64,000 nt of DNA from Geodermatophilus sp. DSM 45219 (GTDB taxonomy: Bacteria > Actinomycetota > Actinomycetes > Mycobacteriales > Geodermatophilaceae), in NCBI RefSeq assembly GCF_900104025.1, contig NZ_FNIQ01000009.1, positions 92,634 through 156,633 of the forward strand, given 5' to 3'. Shown here one piece after another: positions 54,135 through 64,000 of this stretch. The translations under genes and the position numbers were made by a program. Position 1 is the first letter of the stretch, and each line of letters starts with the position of its first letter. Under the pieces are notes generated by a model. That model had not been told where the DNA came from. It ran no database searches and worked only from the letters and a program-made list of their open reading frames with translations.

Positions 54135-57100
54135 GTGAGCACCCCGTCGTCCGACTCGTTCGTGCACCTGCACGTACACACCGAGTACTCGATGCTCGAC
54201 GGAGCGGCCAAGCTGCCGGAGGTCACCCGGGCCGCCGCCGAGCAGGGGATGCCCGCCCTGGCGATGACCGACCACGGCAACGTCTTCGGCGCCTACGACT
54301 TCTACAAGCAGGCCACGAGCGCCGGCGTGAAGCCGATCATCGGCATGGAGGGCTACTACACCCCCGGCTCGCGCTTCGACCGCGCGCCCTTCGACTTCGG
54401 CGACAAGCTGATCGACGAGGAGGGCGACGGCGGGTCGAACCGGGGCAAGGCCGCGTACACCCACATGACGCTGCTGGCCCGCACCACCGAGGGGATGCAC
54501 AACCTCTTCCGCATCTCCTCGATGGCCAGCCTGGAGGGGCAGTACCGCAAGCCGCGGTTCGACCGCGACCTGCTGGAGCGCTACGGCACGGGCCTGATCG
54601 CCACCACCGGCTGCCCGTCGGGCGAGGTGAACATGTGGCTGCGCGCCGGCAAGGAGGACCGCGCCCGCCAGGCCGCCGCCGACTTCCAGGACATCTTCGG
54701 CAAGGAGAACTTCTACGCCGAGCTGATGGACCACGGGCTGTCCATCGAGAAGCAGACCCGCCCGGCGCTGCTGCGCATCGCCCAGGACCTCGGCATCCCG
54801 CTGCTGGCGACCAACGACCTGCACTACACGCACCAGGAGGACGCCGACGCCCACGACGCCCTGCTGTGCATCCAGACCGGGTCGCGCCTCAACGAGCCCA
54901 ACCGCTTCAAGTTCAACGGGAACGGCTACTACCTGAAGAGCGCCGCGGAGATGCGCGCGCTGTTCACCGGGGACCTCGCCGCGGCCTGTGACAACACCCT
55001 GCTGGTCGCCGAGCAGTGCGAGATCAGCTTCACCGAGGGCGCGGACCTGATGCCCCGGTTCCCGCTGCCGCCGGGGGAGGACGAGACCTCCTGGTTCGTC
55101 AAGGAGGTCGAGCGCGGTCTGCACAAGCGCTGGCCGAACGGCATCCCCGACCACGTGCGCAAGCAGGCCGACTACGAGGTCGGGATCATCACCCAGATGG
55201 GCTTCCCGGGGTACTTCCTCGTGGTCGCCGACTTCATCAACTGGGCCAAGGACAACGGCATCCGGGTCGGCCCCGGGCGTGGCTCGGCCGCGGGCTCGCT
55301 GGCCGCCTACGCCATGGGCATCACCGACCTCGACCCGCTGGCGCACGGGCTGATCTTCGAGCGGTTCCTCAACCCCGAGCGCGTCTCCATGCCCGACGTC
55401 GACATCGACTTCGACGACCGCCGCCGCGGCGAGGTCATCCAGTACGTCTCGCAGAAGTACGGCGAGGAACGGGTCAGCCAGATCGTCACCTACGGCACCA
55501 TCAAGGCCAAGGCCGCGATCAAGGACGCCGCCCGCGTGCTCGACCGGCCCTACTCGGTCGGCGACGAGCTGACCAAGCTCATGCCCCCGGACGTGATGGG
55601 CAAGGGCATCCCGCTGGCGGGGGTCTTCGACCCCAAGCACGACCGCTACAAGGAGGCCGCGGAGTTCCGGGCGCGCTACGAGTCCGACCCGGGTGCGGCC
55701 GAGGTCGTCGACCAGGCGCGCAAGCTCGAGGGGCTGAAGCGCCAGTGGGGCGTGCACGCCGCCGGCGTCATCATCGGCCGCTACCCGCTGATCGACTCGA
55801 TCCCGATCATGCGGCGCGAGGCCGACGGCGCCATCATCACGCAGTTCGACTACCCGACCTGCGAGACGCTCGGCCTGCTGAAGATGGACTTCCTGGGCCT
55901 GCGCAACCTCACGGTGATCGACGACGCGCTGCGCAACATCGTGGCGAACGGCAAGGAGCCGATCGACCTCGACGAGATCAGCAAGGACCTCACCGACCCG
56001 GCCACCTACGCGCTGCTGTCCCGCGGTGACACCCTCGGGGTCTTCCAGTTCGACGGCGGCCCCATGCGCTCGCTGCTGCGGCTGATGCGGCCGGACAACT
56101 TCGAGGACATCTCCGCGGTCGGCGCGCTGTACCGGCCCGGCCCGATGGGTGCCAACTCGCACACCAACTACGCGCTGCGCAAGAACGGCCAGCAGGAGAT
56201 CACGCCGATCCACCCGGAACTGGCCGAGCCGCTGGAGGACATCCTCGGCACGACCTACGGCCTGATCGTCTACCAGGAGCAGGTCATGGCGATCGCGCAG
56301 AAGGTCGCCGGGTACTCCCTCGGCAAGGCCGACCTGCTGCGCCGGGCGATGGGCAAGAAGAAGAAGTCGGTCCTCGACGCGGAGTTCGTCGGCTTCGAGG
56401 CCGGCATGAAGGAGCGCGGCTACTCCGCCGCGGCGGTCAAGACGCTGTGGGACATCCTCGTCCCGTTCGCCGACTACGCCTTCAACAAGGCCCACTCGGC
56501 CGCCTACGGCCTGGTGTCCTACTGGACCGCCTACCTCAAGGCGAACTACCCGGCCGAGTACATGGCCGGGCTGCTGACCAGCGTCGGCGACGACAAGGAC
56601 CGCCGGCCGATCTACCTGGCCGAGTGCCGGCGGATGGGCATCAAGGTGCTCCCCCCCGACGTCAACGAGTCGTCCTGGGACTTCACCGCCGTCGGTACCG
56701 ACATCCGCTTCGGTCTCGCGTCGGTGCGCAACGTCGGGCACAACGTCGTCGACTCGATCCGCCGGGCCCGCGAGGAGAAGGGCGCCTTCAAGGACTTCGC
56801 GGACTTCATGCGCAAGATCGACACGGTCGCCTGCAACAAGAAGGTCATCGAGTCCCTGGCCAAGGCCGGCGCCTTCGACTCCCTCGGCCACTCCCGCCAG
56901 GGCATCGTCGCCGTGCACGCCCAGGCCGTCGACTCGGCGATGGCGCTCAAGCGCAAGGAGGCCGAGGGTCAGTTCGACCTGTTCGGCAGCTTCGGCGGGG
57001 ACGCCGGGGAGGACGACCCGTTCAGCGGCGCGCTGGACATCGCGATCCCCACGGCGGACTGGTCGAAGTCCGAGCGGCTGGTGTTCGAGCGCGACATGCT

Positions 57101-57698
57101 CGGCCTCTACGTCTCCGACCACCCGCTGCACGGCGTGGAGCACGTGCTCGCGTCCAACGCGGACACGCCGATCGCCGAGATCAACGCGGGCGGCGTCGAG
57201 GACGGCGCGAACGTCACGATCGCCGGCATCCTCACCTCGGTCGCCCCCCGCACCAACAAGCAGGGCGCCCCCTGGGCGATCGCCACCCTCGAGGACCTCG
57301 AGTCCGGCATCGAGGTGCTCTTCTTCCCGAAGACGTGGGCGGAGGTCTCGGAGAAGGTCGTCCGCGACCAGATCGTCGTGGTCAAGGGCCGGATCAGCCG
57401 GCGCGACGACCAGCCCTCGCTGTTCGGCTCCGAGGTCACCATCCCCGAGCTGACCGAGGGGGCGCGCGGCCCGGTCCTGGTGTCGATGGCGGCGGCCCGC
57501 TGCACCCCGCCGGTCGTCGAGCGGCTCCGCGAGGTGCTGGGCAGCCACCCGGGCACCACCGAGGTGCAGTTGAAGCTGGTCAACGGCAGCCGGGAGACCG
57601 TGCTGCGGCTGGACCAGGGACTGCGGGTGCGCCCCAGCACCGCCCTGATGGGTGACATCAAGGCGCTGCTGGGCCCGACCAGCGTCGCCCTGCTCTGA
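54135..57698 (+). CDS. dnaE1: DNA polymerase III alpha subunit, replicative
   Basis: 1187 residues from GTG 54135. The PHP domain is intact, with HLHVHTEYSMLDGAAKL and ALAMTDHGNVFGAY, unlike DnaE2 in this window, so 3'-5' proofreading is likely. The polymerase core has RVGPGRGSAAGSLAAYAMGI and SMPDVDIDFDDRRRGEVIQY with the catalytic Asp residues, and the third at about 550. The OB fold (VTIAGILTSVAPRTNKQGAP) follows. It copies the chromosome with the beta clamp. Confidence 0.97.
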   Translation: MSTPSSDSFVHLHVHTEYSMLDGAAKLPEVTRAAAEQGMPALAMTDHGNVFGAYDFYKQATSAGVKPIIGMEGYYTPGSRFDRAPFDFGDKLIDEEGDGGSNRGKAAYTHMTLLARTTEGMHNLFRISSMASLEGQYRKPRFDRDLLERYGTGLIATTGCPSGEVNMWLRAGKEDRARQAAADFQDIFGKENFYAELMDHGLSIEKQTRPALLRIAQDLGIPLLATNDLHYTHQEDADAHDALLCIQTGSRLNEPNRFKFNGNGYYLKSAAEMRALFTGDLAAACDNTLLVAEQCEISFTEGADLMPRFPLPPGEDETSWFVKEVERGLHKRWPNGIPDHVRKQADYEVGIITQMGFPGYFLVVADFINWAKDNGIRVGPGRGSAAGSLAAYAMGITDLDPLAHGLIFERFLNPERVSMPDVDIDFDDRRRGEVIQYVSQKYGEERVSQIVTYGTIKAKAAIKDAARVLDRPYSVGDELTKLMPPDVMGKGIPLAGVFDPKHDRYKEAAEFRARYESDPGAAEVVDQARKLEGLKRQWGVHAAGVIIGRYPLIDSIPIMRREADGAIITQFDYPTCETLGLLKMDFLGLRNLTVIDDALRNIVANGKEPIDLDEISKDLTDPATYALLSRGDTLGVFQFDGGPMRSLLRLMRPDNFEDISAVGALYRPGPMGANSHTNYALRKNGQQEITPIHPELAEPLEDILGTTYGLIVYQEQVMAIAQKVAGYSLGKADLLRRAMGKKKKSVLDAEFVGFEAGMKERGYSAAAVKTLWDILVPFADYAFNKAHSAAYGLVSYWTAYLKANYPAEYMAGLLTSVGDDKDRRPIYLAECRRMGIKVLPPDVNESSWDFTAVGTDIRFGLASVRNVGHNVVDSIRRAREEKGAFKDFADFMRKIDTVACNKKVIESLAKAGAFDSLGHSRQGIVAVHAQAVDSAMALKRKEAEGQFDLFGSFGGDAGEDDPFSGALDIAIPTADWSKSERLVFERDMLGLYVSDHPLHGVEHVLASNADTPIAEINAGGVEDGANVTIAGILTSVAPRTNKQGAPWAIATLEDLESGIEVLFFPKTWAEVSEKVVRDQIVVVKGRISRRDDQPSLFGSEVTIPELTEGARGPVLVSMAAARCTPPVVERLREVLGSHPGTTEVQLKLVNGSRETVLRLDQGLRVRPSTALMGDIKALLGPTSVALL

Positions 57699-57705
57699 GG
57701 GAGGG

Positions 57706-57780
57706 CCCTGCTGCAGGTCCCCTGCACCACGTCGCCGGCTCGGGGGCGGGACCCCGGACGGCGCGGCCCCTGCAGCAGGG
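57706..57780 (+). terminator. Inverted repeat after dnaE1
   Basis: CCCTGCTGCAGG (57706-57717) pairs with CCTGCAGCAGGG (57769-57780), perfect over 12 bp, with a GC-rich interior of 51 nt. It starts 7 nt after the dnaE1 stop, like the other repeat elements, but the interior differs from theirs. It may be a distant member or an ordinary terminator. Confidence 0.65.
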
Positions 57781-57822
57781 TCGCGGGATGAGGCACCCGG
57801 CCCGGCGAGGTTGACTGGTGCC

Positions 57823-58542
57823 GTGGACAGCATCCCCGCACCCGCTCCCGCCGGGCCGCCGCCCGTCCGCCCGGCCCGGTGGGGCGCCGGTGCCCGCTGG
57901 TCCGGCGGCGCCGAGCTGCGCGCGGACCTGCGCAGTTCGCTGGCGCTGACCGCGGGGCTGCTGCTGGCCGGTCTGCCGACCGGGCTGCTGTGGTGGGCGC
58001 TGGCCCCGCGGGCGACCTTCGAGGTCACCGACGAGGGCCCGGTCCCGGTCGGCCGCCCGTCGGCCGAGCTGCTCGTCGCCGACGACGCCGTCTACACCCT
58101 GGTGCTGGCCGGCCTCGGGCTGGTCGCCGGACTCGCCGCCTGGCGGCTGCGCCGCCGCCGCGGAGTGGCCACCGTGCTCGCCCTCGCCGTCGGGACGCTG
58201 CTGGCCGCGCTGGTCGCCTGGCAGCTCGGCGAGCTGCTGGGTGCCGGGCCCACCCCCGCCCAGCTGACCGACGTCGGCACCGAGGTGGTCACGCCGCTGC
58301 GGCTGAGCTCGATGGCCGCACTTGCGGCCGCCCCGTTCCTCGCCGTGCTCGGCTACGTGGTGTCCACGCTGCTCACCCCCGCCGAGGACCTCGAGCGGCC
58401 CGGTCCAGCACCGGCCGCCGGCAGCCCCGGACCGACCGGTGCGGCCGCCCCTGCGAGCGGCCCCGTCCAGGACCCCGCTGGCCCCCTGCAGGGTCCCGCC
58501 GCGAGCTCGCGAGTGGCGGGCGGGAGGGGGTCCTCCTACTAG
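57823..58542 (+). CDS. DUF2567-like membrane protein
   Basis: 239 residues from GTG 57823. Four hydrophobic segments are seen: [57 protein letters not shown] and [20 protein letters not shown]. The loop after the first holds [11 protein letters not shown]. The layout fits DUF2567 of mycobacteria, with no known function. The last 35 or so residues (from about [20 protein letters not shown]) are coded by a repeat element in reverse. The TAG stop shares its CTAG with the convergent LON gene. Confidence 0.75.
   Translation: MDSIPAPAPAGPPPVRPARWGAGARWSGGAELRADLRSSLALTAGLLLAGLPTGLLWWALAPRATFEVTDEGPVPVGRPSAELLVADDAVYTLVLAGLGLVAGLAAWRLRRRRGVATVLALAVGTLLAALVAWQLGELLGAGPTPAQLTDVGTEVVTPLRLSSMAALAAAPFLAVLGYVVSTLLTPAEDLERPGPAPAAGSPGPTGAAAPASGPVQDPAGPLQGPAASSRVAGGRGSSY
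58466..58533 (-). repeat. Inverted-repeat element, copy 7, reverse, inside coding sequence
   Basis: On the minus strand it reads GGAGGACCCCCTCC, CGCCACTCGCGAGC, GCGGCGGGACCCTGCAGGGG and GCC, close to copy 2 (28109-28162). Stem arms are imperfect in this copy. A further GGACGGGGCC right arm follows (58460-58469). It codes the C-terminus of the membrane protein. Confidence 0.7.
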
Positions 58543-59336
58543 TTCATGCTCCGCGGGCCGGTGAAGCCCTGCAGCGGGGCGGGCACCGCGCCCACGGTCT
58601 CCAGCAGCGTCAGCTCCCGGCGCAGCAGCCGCGACTCGGCCTGCAGCCGGCGACGGGTGGCGGACTCGGCCAGCAGCTCCTGCCGGTCCTCGCTGGTCAG
58701 CAGCGCCGCCGAGGCCACCAGGTAGGACAGCGCGCGGGGGTTCCCCGCGACGGCCTCGATCAGGTCGGCGGCATCGGGGTCCTCGCCGTCGACGTCCCCG
58801 GTCAGCGCGGCCACCGCGGTCACGTAGCGGGCGAACAGGTCGCCCACCCCGCGCACCAGCACGTCCATCGAGCCGCGCGCCACCTCCGACACCAGGTCGT
58901 CGTGCGCGGCGTCGGCCGGCCAGCCACCCGGCGGGGTCAGCCCGTCGTGGTCGCCCGCGGCCTCCTCGGCGGCCTCCTCCTCGGCCAGCCACTCGACCTG
59001 GGCCTGCAGGTAGGGCGGGTCGTCGCCGACGACGACGTCGAGCAGCCGGAACCGGTCACCGCCGACGCAGACGACGTGGAAGGTCCCGTCGGGCTGGGGG
59101 CGCACGGTCTGCACCCGCGCGGTGCAGCCGACGTCGTAGAGCGCCTCGGCAGGGGCGACGTGCTCGACCTCCCAGCCCTGCCGGATGGCCACCACGCCGA
59201 AGCAGCGACCGGCGCCCTCCGGCCGATCGAGCAGGTCGCGCACCAGCCGCCGGTACCGCGGCTCGAAGACGTGCAGCGGCAGGACCACCCCGGGGAACAG
59301 CGGCGTCCCCAGCGGGAAGAGCGGGATGAGGTCCAC
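58539..59336 (-). CDS. LON substrate-binding domain protein
   Basis: 265 residues from GTG 59336. A TAGGCT -10 motif (59345-59350, reverse) ends 8 nt before the GTG, suggesting a leaderless m[23 protein letters not shown] and [16 protein letters not shown] are the signature of the Lon N-terminal domain (PF02190) without ATPase or protease parts. Function of these stand-alone proteins is unknown; substrate or peptide binding is assumed. It converges with the DUF2567-like gene at a shared CTAG. Confidence 0.9.
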   Translation of the reverse strand: MDLIPLFPLGTPLFPGVVLPLHVFEPRYRRLVRDLLDRPEGAGRCFGVVAIRQGWEVEHVAPAEALYDVGCTARVQTVRPQPDGTFHVVCVGGDRFRLLDVVVGDDPPYLQAQVEWLAEEEAAEEAAGDHDGLTPPGGWPADAAHDDLVSEVARGSMDVLVRGVGDLFARYVTAVAALTGDVDGEDPDAADLIEAVAGNPRALSYLVASAALLTSEDRQELLAESATRRRLQAESRLLRRELTLLETVGAVPAPLQGFTGPRSMN

Positions 59337-59445
59337 GGTCGGCGAGCCTACGGGTGGGGGCGGCTCCCGGACCGGGCAGCACGGCGGACGGCGGGAGGCC
59401 GGCGGCTACCCTGGGGTGTTCCGTTCCCGCCCCGGAGGTCCGCCC

Positions 59446-60750
59446 GTGCTCACCCGCATCGACCTGCGTGGATCCGCGCTACCGGGGGTGCGCGAGCTCG
59501 CCGGCCTGCTGCCCCGCGCCGCCACCGACATCGACTCGGTGCTCGCCACGGTGCGGCCGCTGTGCGAGGACGTGCGGCTGCGCGGCGCCCAGGCCGTCCG
59601 CGAGATCACCGCCCGCCTCGACGGCGTCGACCTCGAGGACTTCGCCGTCCCGCAGCAGGCCGTCGACGACGCCCTCGCCGGCATCGACCCCGCCGTCCGC
59701 GCCGCGCTCGAGGAGGCCATCGCCCGCGTCCGGCGGGTGCACGCCGACCAGCGCCGCACCGACGTCACCACCGAGGTCGTCACCGGCGGCACGGTCACCG
59801 AGCGCTGGCTGCCGGTGCGCCGCGTCGGGCTCTACGTGCCCGGCGGGCTGGCGCCGCTGCTGTCCAGCGTCGTGATGAACGTCGTCCCCGCGCAGATCGC
59901 CGGCGTGGAGTCGATCGCGGTGGCCTCGCCGCCGCAGCGCGACCACGGCGGGCTGCCCGACCCCGGCGTGCTGGCGGCGTGCGCGCTGCTCGGGGTCACC
60001 GAGGTCTACGCCGTCGGCGGGGCACAGGCCATCGCCGTCTTCGGCTACGGCGCCGGCTCCTGCGAGCCGGTCGACATGGTCACCGGCCCGGGCAACGTCT
60101 ACGTGACGGCGGCCAAGCGGCTGCTGCGCGGGCTCATCGGGATCGACTCCGAGGCCGGCCCCACCGAGGTCGCGATCCTCGCCGACGACACCGCCGACCC
60201 GGTGCACGTCGCCGCCGACCTGGTCAGCCAGGCCGAGCACGACCCGCTGGCCGGCGCGGTGCTGGTCACCGACAGCGAGGCCCTGGCCGACGCCGTCCTG
60301 GACCTGGTGCCCGGGCAGGTCGCCGCCACCAAGCACTCCGACCGGATCACCACCGCGCTGGACGGCAGCCAGTCGGGCGTCGTCCTGGTGGACGACGTCG
60401 ACGCCGGCCTGCGGGTGGTCGACGCCTACGCCGCCGAGCACCTGGAGATCCAGACCCGGGACGCCCGCGAGGTGGCGATGCGGGTGCGCAACGCCGGAGC
60501 GGTCTTCGTCGGCGCGTGGTCGCCGGTCTCGCTGGGCGACTACATCGCCGGGTCCAACCACGTGCTCCCCACCGGTGGCTGTGCGCGGCACTCCAGCGGG
60601 CTGTCGGTGCAGTCGTTCCTGCGCGGCATCCACCTCGTGGAGTACGACGAGCAGGCCCTGGCCGACGTCGCCGGGCACATCGACGCCCTCGCCGGCGCGG
60701 AGGACCTGCCCGCGCACGCGGCCGCCGTCCGGGCCCGGCAGCGCTCGTGA
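59446..60750 (+). CDS. hisD: Histidinol dehydrogenase
   Basis: 434 residues from GTG 59446 with GGAGG upstream. A TACCCT -10 candidate lies at 59407-59412. [57 protein letters not shown] and [20 protein letters not shown] are the family motifs with Zn and catalytic Glu/His. It makes the last two steps of histidine synthesis. The stop overlaps hisC (GTGA). Confidence 0.96.
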   Translation: MLTRIDLRGSALPGVRELAGLLPRAATDIDSVLATVRPLCEDVRLRGAQAVREITARLDGVDLEDFAVPQQAVDDALAGIDPAVRAALEEAIARVRRVHADQRRTDVTTEVVTGGTVTERWLPVRRVGLYVPGGLAPLLSSVVMNVVPAQIAGVESIAVASPPQRDHGGLPDPGVLAACALLGVTEVYAVGGAQAIAVFGYGAGSCEPVDMVTGPGNVYVTAAKRLLRGLIGIDSEAGPTEVAILADDTADPVHVAADLVSQAEHDPLAGAVLVTDSEALADAVLDLVPGQVAATKHSDRITTALDGSQSGVVLVDDVDAGLRVVDAYAAEHLEIQTRDAREVAMRVRNAGAVFVGAWSPVSLGDYIAGSNHVLPTGGCARHSSGLSVQSFLRGIHLVEYDEQALADVAGHIDALAGAEDLPAHAAAVRARQRS

Positions 60751-61877
60751 CGAGCTCCGTCGTCAACAGCATGGACGGGCTCCCGCTGCGGCCGGAGCTG
60801 CGCGGGCGCACGCCCTACGGCGCTCCGCAGCTGCAGGTCAGGTACCGGCTCAACACCAACGAGAACCCGCACCCGCTGCCGCCGGAGCTGCTCGCCGACC
60901 TCGGCACCGCGCTCGGCCACGCGGCGCTGGAGCTCAACCGCTACCCCGACCGGGACGCCGTCGAGCTGCGCCGCGACCTGGCCGCCTACCTGACCCGCGC
61001 CGGCGGGGCCGCGATCGAGCCGGCGCAGGTCTGGGCGGCCAACGGCTCCAACGAGGTGCTGCAGCAGGTGCTGCAGGCCTTCGGCGGGGCGGGACGGACG
61101 GCGCTGGGCTTCACGCCGTCCTACTCGATGCACCCGATCATCTCCGCGGGGACCGGGACGGCCTGGGTCGACGGGCACCGCCGCGAGGACTTCACGATCG
61201 ACGCCGAGCAGGCCGCCGCCCAGGTGCGTGAGGTGCGCCCCGACGTCGTCTTCGTCACCAGCCCGAACAACCCGACCGGCACCGCGGTCGCGTTGGACAC
61301 CATCGCGACGGTCTACGACGCCACCGACGGGGTCGTCGTCGTCGACGAGGCGTACACGGAGTTCGCCCGCACGGGCACCCGGTCGGCGCTCACCCTGCTC
61401 CCCGGCCGGCCGCGGCTGCTGGTGAGCCGGACCATGAGCAAGGCCTTCGGGATGGCGGGCCTCCGGCTGGGCTACCTGGCCGCCGACCCCGCGGTGGTCG
61501 ACGCCCTGCAGCTGGTGCGGCTGCCCTACCACCTCTCCTCGCTGACGCAGGCGGCCGCGCGGGCGGCGCTGGCGCACACCGACGCGCTGTTGGCGACCGT
61601 CGACGCGGTCAAGGCCGAGCGGGACCGGATCGTGGCCGCGCTGCCGGGCCTCGGGCTGACCAGCGTGCCCAGCGACGCGAACTTCGTCCTCTTCGGGCAC
61701 TTTGCCGACGCCCCCGCGGTCTGGAAGGCGCTGCTCGCCCATGACGTCCTCGTGCGCGACGTCGGCCTGCCCGGCTGGCTGCGCGTGACCGCCGGGACCA
61801 CGGAGGAGACCGATGCCTTCCTCACCGCGCTGGGTGAGGTCGTGCGTGAGCAGCACCTGGGAGGATCGGGGTCATGA
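60747..61877 (+). CDS. hisC: Histidinol-phosphate aminotransferase
   Basis: 376 residues, GTG start overlapping his[49 protein letters not shown] and [20 protein letters not shown] (PLP Lys) are all present. It transfers an amino group to imidazole acetol phosphate. Its TGA overlaps hisB (ATGA). Confidence 0.96.
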   Translation: MTSSVVNSMDGLPLRPELRGRTPYGAPQLQVRYRLNTNENPHPLPPELLADLGTALGHAALELNRYPDRDAVELRRDLAAYLTRAGGAAIEPAQVWAANGSNEVLQQVLQAFGGAGRTALGFTPSYSMHPIISAGTGTAWVDGHRREDFTIDAEQAAAQVREVRPDVVFVTSPNNPTGTAVALDTIATVYDATDGVVVVDEAYTEFARTGTRSALTLLPGRPRLLVSRTMSKAFGMAGLRLGYLAADPAVVDALQLVRLPYHLSSLTQAAARAALAHTDALLATVDAVKAERDRIVAALPGLGLTSVPSDANFVLFGHFADAPAVWKALLAHDVLVRDVGLPGWLRVTAGTTEETDAFLTALGEVVREQHLGGSGS

Positions 61878-62470
61878 CCCGCACCGCACGCGTCGAGCGC
61901 GAGACCAACGAGACCAAGCTCGTCGTCGAGCTCGACCTCGACGGCACCGGCACCAGCTCGATCAGCACCGGGGTCGGGTTCTACGACCACATGCTCACCG
62001 CGCTGTCCAAGCACAGCGGCATCGACCTCACCGTCCAGGCCGACGGTGACCTGCACATCGACGCCCACCACACGGTGGAGGATGTCGCCATCGCCCTGGG
62101 CCAGGCGTTCGCGCAGGCGCTCGGGGACAAGCGGGGCATCACCCGCTACGGCGACGCGACGATCCCGATGGACGAGGTGCTCGCGCAGGCCGCCGTCGAC
62201 CTCTCCGGCCGGCCGTACTTCGTGCACTCCGAGCCCGAGGACATGACGCCGATGATCGGGCCGGACTACCCGACCAGCCTGACCAAGCACGTGCTGGAGT
62301 CCTTCGCGTTCAACGCGCGGATCAGCCTGCACGTGCGGGTGCTCTACGCCGGCCGCGATGCCCACCACATCGTCGAGGGCCAGTTCAAGGCCCTGGCCCG
62401 GGCGCTGCGGGCGGCGGTCGCGATCGACCCGCGGGTGACCGACGTCCCCTCCACCAAGGGCGCGCTGTGA
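61874..62470 (+). CDS. hisB: Imidazoleglycerol-phosphate dehydratase
   Basis: 198 residues, the stand-alone form without the phosphatase domain. [40 protein letters not shown] and [19 protein letters not shown] carry the metal-binding His and Glu residues. It dehydrates imidazole glycerol phosphate. In many actinobacteria hisH, hisA/priA and hisF follow; here they do not. Confidence 0.96.
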   Translation: MTRTARVERETNETKLVVELDLDGTGTSSISTGVGFYDHMLTALSKHSGIDLTVQADGDLHIDAHHTVEDVAIALGQAFAQALGDKRGITRYGDATIPMDEVLAQAAVDLSGRPYFVHSEPEDMTPMIGPDYPTSLTKHVLESFAFNARISLHVRVLYAGRDAHHIVEGQFKALARALRAAVAIDPRVTDVPSTKGAL

Positions 62471-62474
62471 TCCC

Positions 62475-62651
62475 GTGACCTTCGCCGTCATGCTCCTGCT
62501 CGTCGGCGGTTTCCTGCTCGGCGGGGCGTACAGCATCTGGCGGGCCGACTCCGACACCAAGGGCCGTACCGGACCGCAGATCGGCTTCGCCGTCGTCCTG
62601 CTGGTCGGGGCGGTGCTGGCGACCGCGTCGGGCATCCTCCGCCTGGTGTGA
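62475..62651 (+). CDS. Small membrane protein
   Basis: 58 residues from GTG 62475, 4 nt after hisB. Two hydrophobic helices, FAVMLLLVGGFLLGGAYSIW and GFAVVLLVGAVLATASGILR, flank a short RADSDTKGRTGPQ loop. Family unknown. The stop overlaps the GTG of the next gene, which supports that it is translated. In some actinobacteria a similar small gene lies after hisB, but I cannot name it. Confidence 0.72.
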   Translation: MTFAVMLLLVGGFLLGGAYSIWRADSDTKGRTGPQIGFAVVLLVGAVLATASGILRLV

Positions 62652-63238
62652 GCGGCGAGGCGCGCTTCCTGGACGTCGTCCTCGCCGACCCGACGGTGGC
62701 GGCGGTGCTGGAGCGCGCTCCGGCGCTCGGCGTGCGGGATTGGTGGATCACCGCCGGGGTGCTCTTCCAGGCGGTGTGGAACGAGGCGACCGGTCGGCCG
62801 GTCGGCACCGGGGTGCGCGACGCGGACCTCTTCTACTTCGACCCCGACACCTCCTGGGACGCCGAGGACGCCGTCATCCGCCGCGGCGCGGAGCTGTTCG
62901 GTGACCTGCCGGTGCCGGTGGAGATCCGCAACGAGGCCCGGGTGCACCTCTGGTACGCCGACCGCTTCGGCGCCCCCACCCGGCCGCTGCGCGACTGCAC
63001 CGACGCCATCGAGGGTTTCGCGGCGGTCTGCTGCTGCTACGGCGTGACCGTCGACCGGGACGGCCGGCTGCGCGTGCACGCGCCCTACGGCTACGACGAC
63101 CTCTTCGATCTGGTCGTCCGGCCCAATCGGCACAGCCCGGCGCCGCGGCACGTCTACGAGGCCAAGGCCGAGCGATGGGCCGCCGTCTGGCCGGAGCTCA
63201 CCGTGCTGCCCTGGGACGACGCCGCCCGGGAGCGGTGA
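62648..63238 (+). CDS. Nucleotidyltransferase family protein (DUF925/COG3575 type)
   Basis: 196 residues from GTG 62648. WWITAGVLFQAVWNEATGRP, VRDADLFYFDPDTSWDAEDA (Asp pair typical of minimal nucleotidyltransferases) and VHLWYADRFG are the family features. The substrate is unknown. It is the last gene of a row hisD-hisC-hisB-small gene, all joined by overlaps or 4-nt gaps. Confidence 0.85.
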   Translation: MSGEARFLDVVLADPTVAAVLERAPALGVRDWWITAGVLFQAVWNEATGRPVGTGVRDADLFYFDPDTSWDAEDAVIRRGAELFGDLPVPVEIRNEARVHLWYADRFGAPTRPLRDCTDAIEGFAAVCCCYGVTVDRDGRLRVHAPYGYDDLFDLVVRPNRHSPAPRHVYEAKAERWAAVWPELTVLPWDDAARER

Positions 63239-63345
63239 ACGGCCGGAGGTCCAGCGCGGGCCGGGCAGAGCGCCGGTGTCCGAGCACGCCGAGCTGCACG
63301 ACCTCGGGGGTCGTGCGGCTCGGTGTCGGGTGTTCGGGAGCGCGG

Positions 63346-64000
63346 TCAGGCTGCCGCGTCGAGTCGGGGTCCGGTGCGGATCTCGGTGCCGTCGGGGCGC
63401 CAGGTGTGCCATCGGCCGTCGGGTTGCCGCTCGACGCGGAAGCCGTGGTGGACCTTGGTGTGGTGCCGTTCGCACAGCAGCGCGGAGTTCTCCAGGCTGG
63501 TCTGGCCGCCGTCGATCCAGGCGAGCAGGTGGTGCACGTCGCACCAGGAGGTCGGCGCCCCGCAGCCGGTGAACACGCAGCCGCCGTCGCGGACCTCCGC
63601 GGCCCGGCGCAGGTGGGGTGGCACCAGGCGCAGGGTGCGGCCGTGGTCCAGCGGCATCCCGTCGGGGCCCATCACGATCCGGGTGACCTGGCTGTCGCAG
63701 GCCAGCCAGCGGGCCCGGGCGGCGGAGATGGCCGCGCCGCAGCCCAGCTCGCCGGCGCCGGGGTGGGTGCCGGGCCCGAACAGGTCCTCGGCGTCGATCT
63801 TCACGATGACCTGCGGTTTGTGCCCGCGCAGCACCGGCAGGGAGCCGGCGGCCAGGGCGGTGTCGCACAGCTGCACCAGCGCGTCGGCGAGCTGCTGGGA
63901 CCGGGTGCGCTCGTCCCCGGCGGCCCGGCCGGCCTGCACCACCGCCTCCAGCGCGGTCTGCAGCCGCTCCCCGCCCACCGCGTCCAGGTCGAACCGGCCG
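63346..64000 (-). CDS. DUF222/HNH endonuclease protein, 5' end cut by window
   Basis: The frame is open past 64000 (it reads RFDLDAVGGERL at the edge). The visible 217 residues have the end of DUF222 (ALVQLCDTALAAGSLPVLRG) and an HNH domain: CVFTGCGAPTSWCDVHHLLA, then NSALLCERHHTKVHHGF. These proteins, related to the REP13E12 family, occur in many copies in actinobacteria. Their role is unclear. Confidence 0.9.
   Translation of the reverse strand, partial: GRFDLDAVGGERLQTALEAVVQAGRAAGDERTRSQQLADALVQLCDTALAAGSLPVLRGHKPQVIVKIDAEDLFGPGTHPGAGELGCGAAISAARARWLACDSQVTRIVMGPDGMPLDHGRTLRLVPPHLRRAAEVRDGGCVFTGCGAPTSWCDVHHLLAWIDGGQTSLENSALLCERHHTKVHHGFRVERQPDGRWHTWRPDGTEIRTGPRLDAAA

Overview
The window is a very GC-rich (roughly 74 percent by eye) actinobacterial chromosome segment. 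It has many GTG starts, 4-base GTGA and ATGA gene overlaps, actinobacterial LexA boxes, an mDAP-type MurE, SepF and DivIVA/Wag31 with the division cluster, and SAV_6107, DUF6504 and DUF3040 genes. The gene set and style suggest Geodermatophilaceae (Blastococcus, Geodermatophilus, Modestobacter); the genus is inference. No tRNA, rRNA, CRISPR array, prophage or intact insertion sequence was seen.

Layout. 1-2.7 kb: the end of a LuxR-type regulator and an unknown protein with a glycine-zipper segment. 2.8-7.6 kb: a LexA-controlled mutagenesis cassette (DUF6504, SAV_6107 HEPN, dnaE2). 7.6-8.8 kb: a lower-GC, probably acquired gene with a winged-helix region and a TIR-like nucleotide-binding domain, a plausible defence effector. 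9.1-13.1 kb: VOC protein, methyltransferase and phosphodiesterase pair, and a frameshifted serine hydrolase. 13.1-15.6 kb (minus strand): an overlapping trio of a Gly/Ala/Asp repeat peptide, a JmjC-like cupin oxygenase and a sucrase/ferredoxin-like protein. 15.8-18.1 kb: SOS-controlled dinB, DUF3040 and DUF2750 genes. 18.3-23.2 kb (minus strand): moxR, DUF58 and transglutaminase operon, preceded by three 77-bp tandem repeats forming chained upstream ORFs.

23.5-43.4 kb is the division and cell-wall (dcw) cluster: mraZ, rsmH, ftsL, ftsI, murE, murF, mraY, ftsW, murG, murC, ftsQ, an AhpD-like gene, ftsZ, pgeF, yggS, sepF, yggT, divIVA. murD is absent from its usual place between mraY and ftsW, where a repeat element sits instead. 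43.6-54 kb: a Cys-motif membrane protein, ileS, a cation/proton antiporter, mqo, lspA, an RluD-type pseudouridine synthase, a CPBP protease and a GNAT protein. 54.1-57.7 kb: replicative dnaE1. The rest holds a membrane protein, a LON-domain protein, hisD-hisC-hisB, two small genes and the end of a DUF222/HNH protein.

The genes from mraZ to divIVA make lipid II (murE, murF, mraY, murG, murC), polymerise it at the septum (ftsW, ftsI) and organise the division ring (ftsL, ftsQ, ftsZ, sepF, divIVA). The main non-standard structure is a family of GC-rich inverted-repeat elements, usually starting at the stop codon of a gene. Their stems differ in sequence but stay complementary, and two copies lie inside coding sequence (ftsL and a membrane protein). 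Several genes have a TANNNT -10 motif 6-8 nt before the start codon, suggesting leaderless mRNAs.
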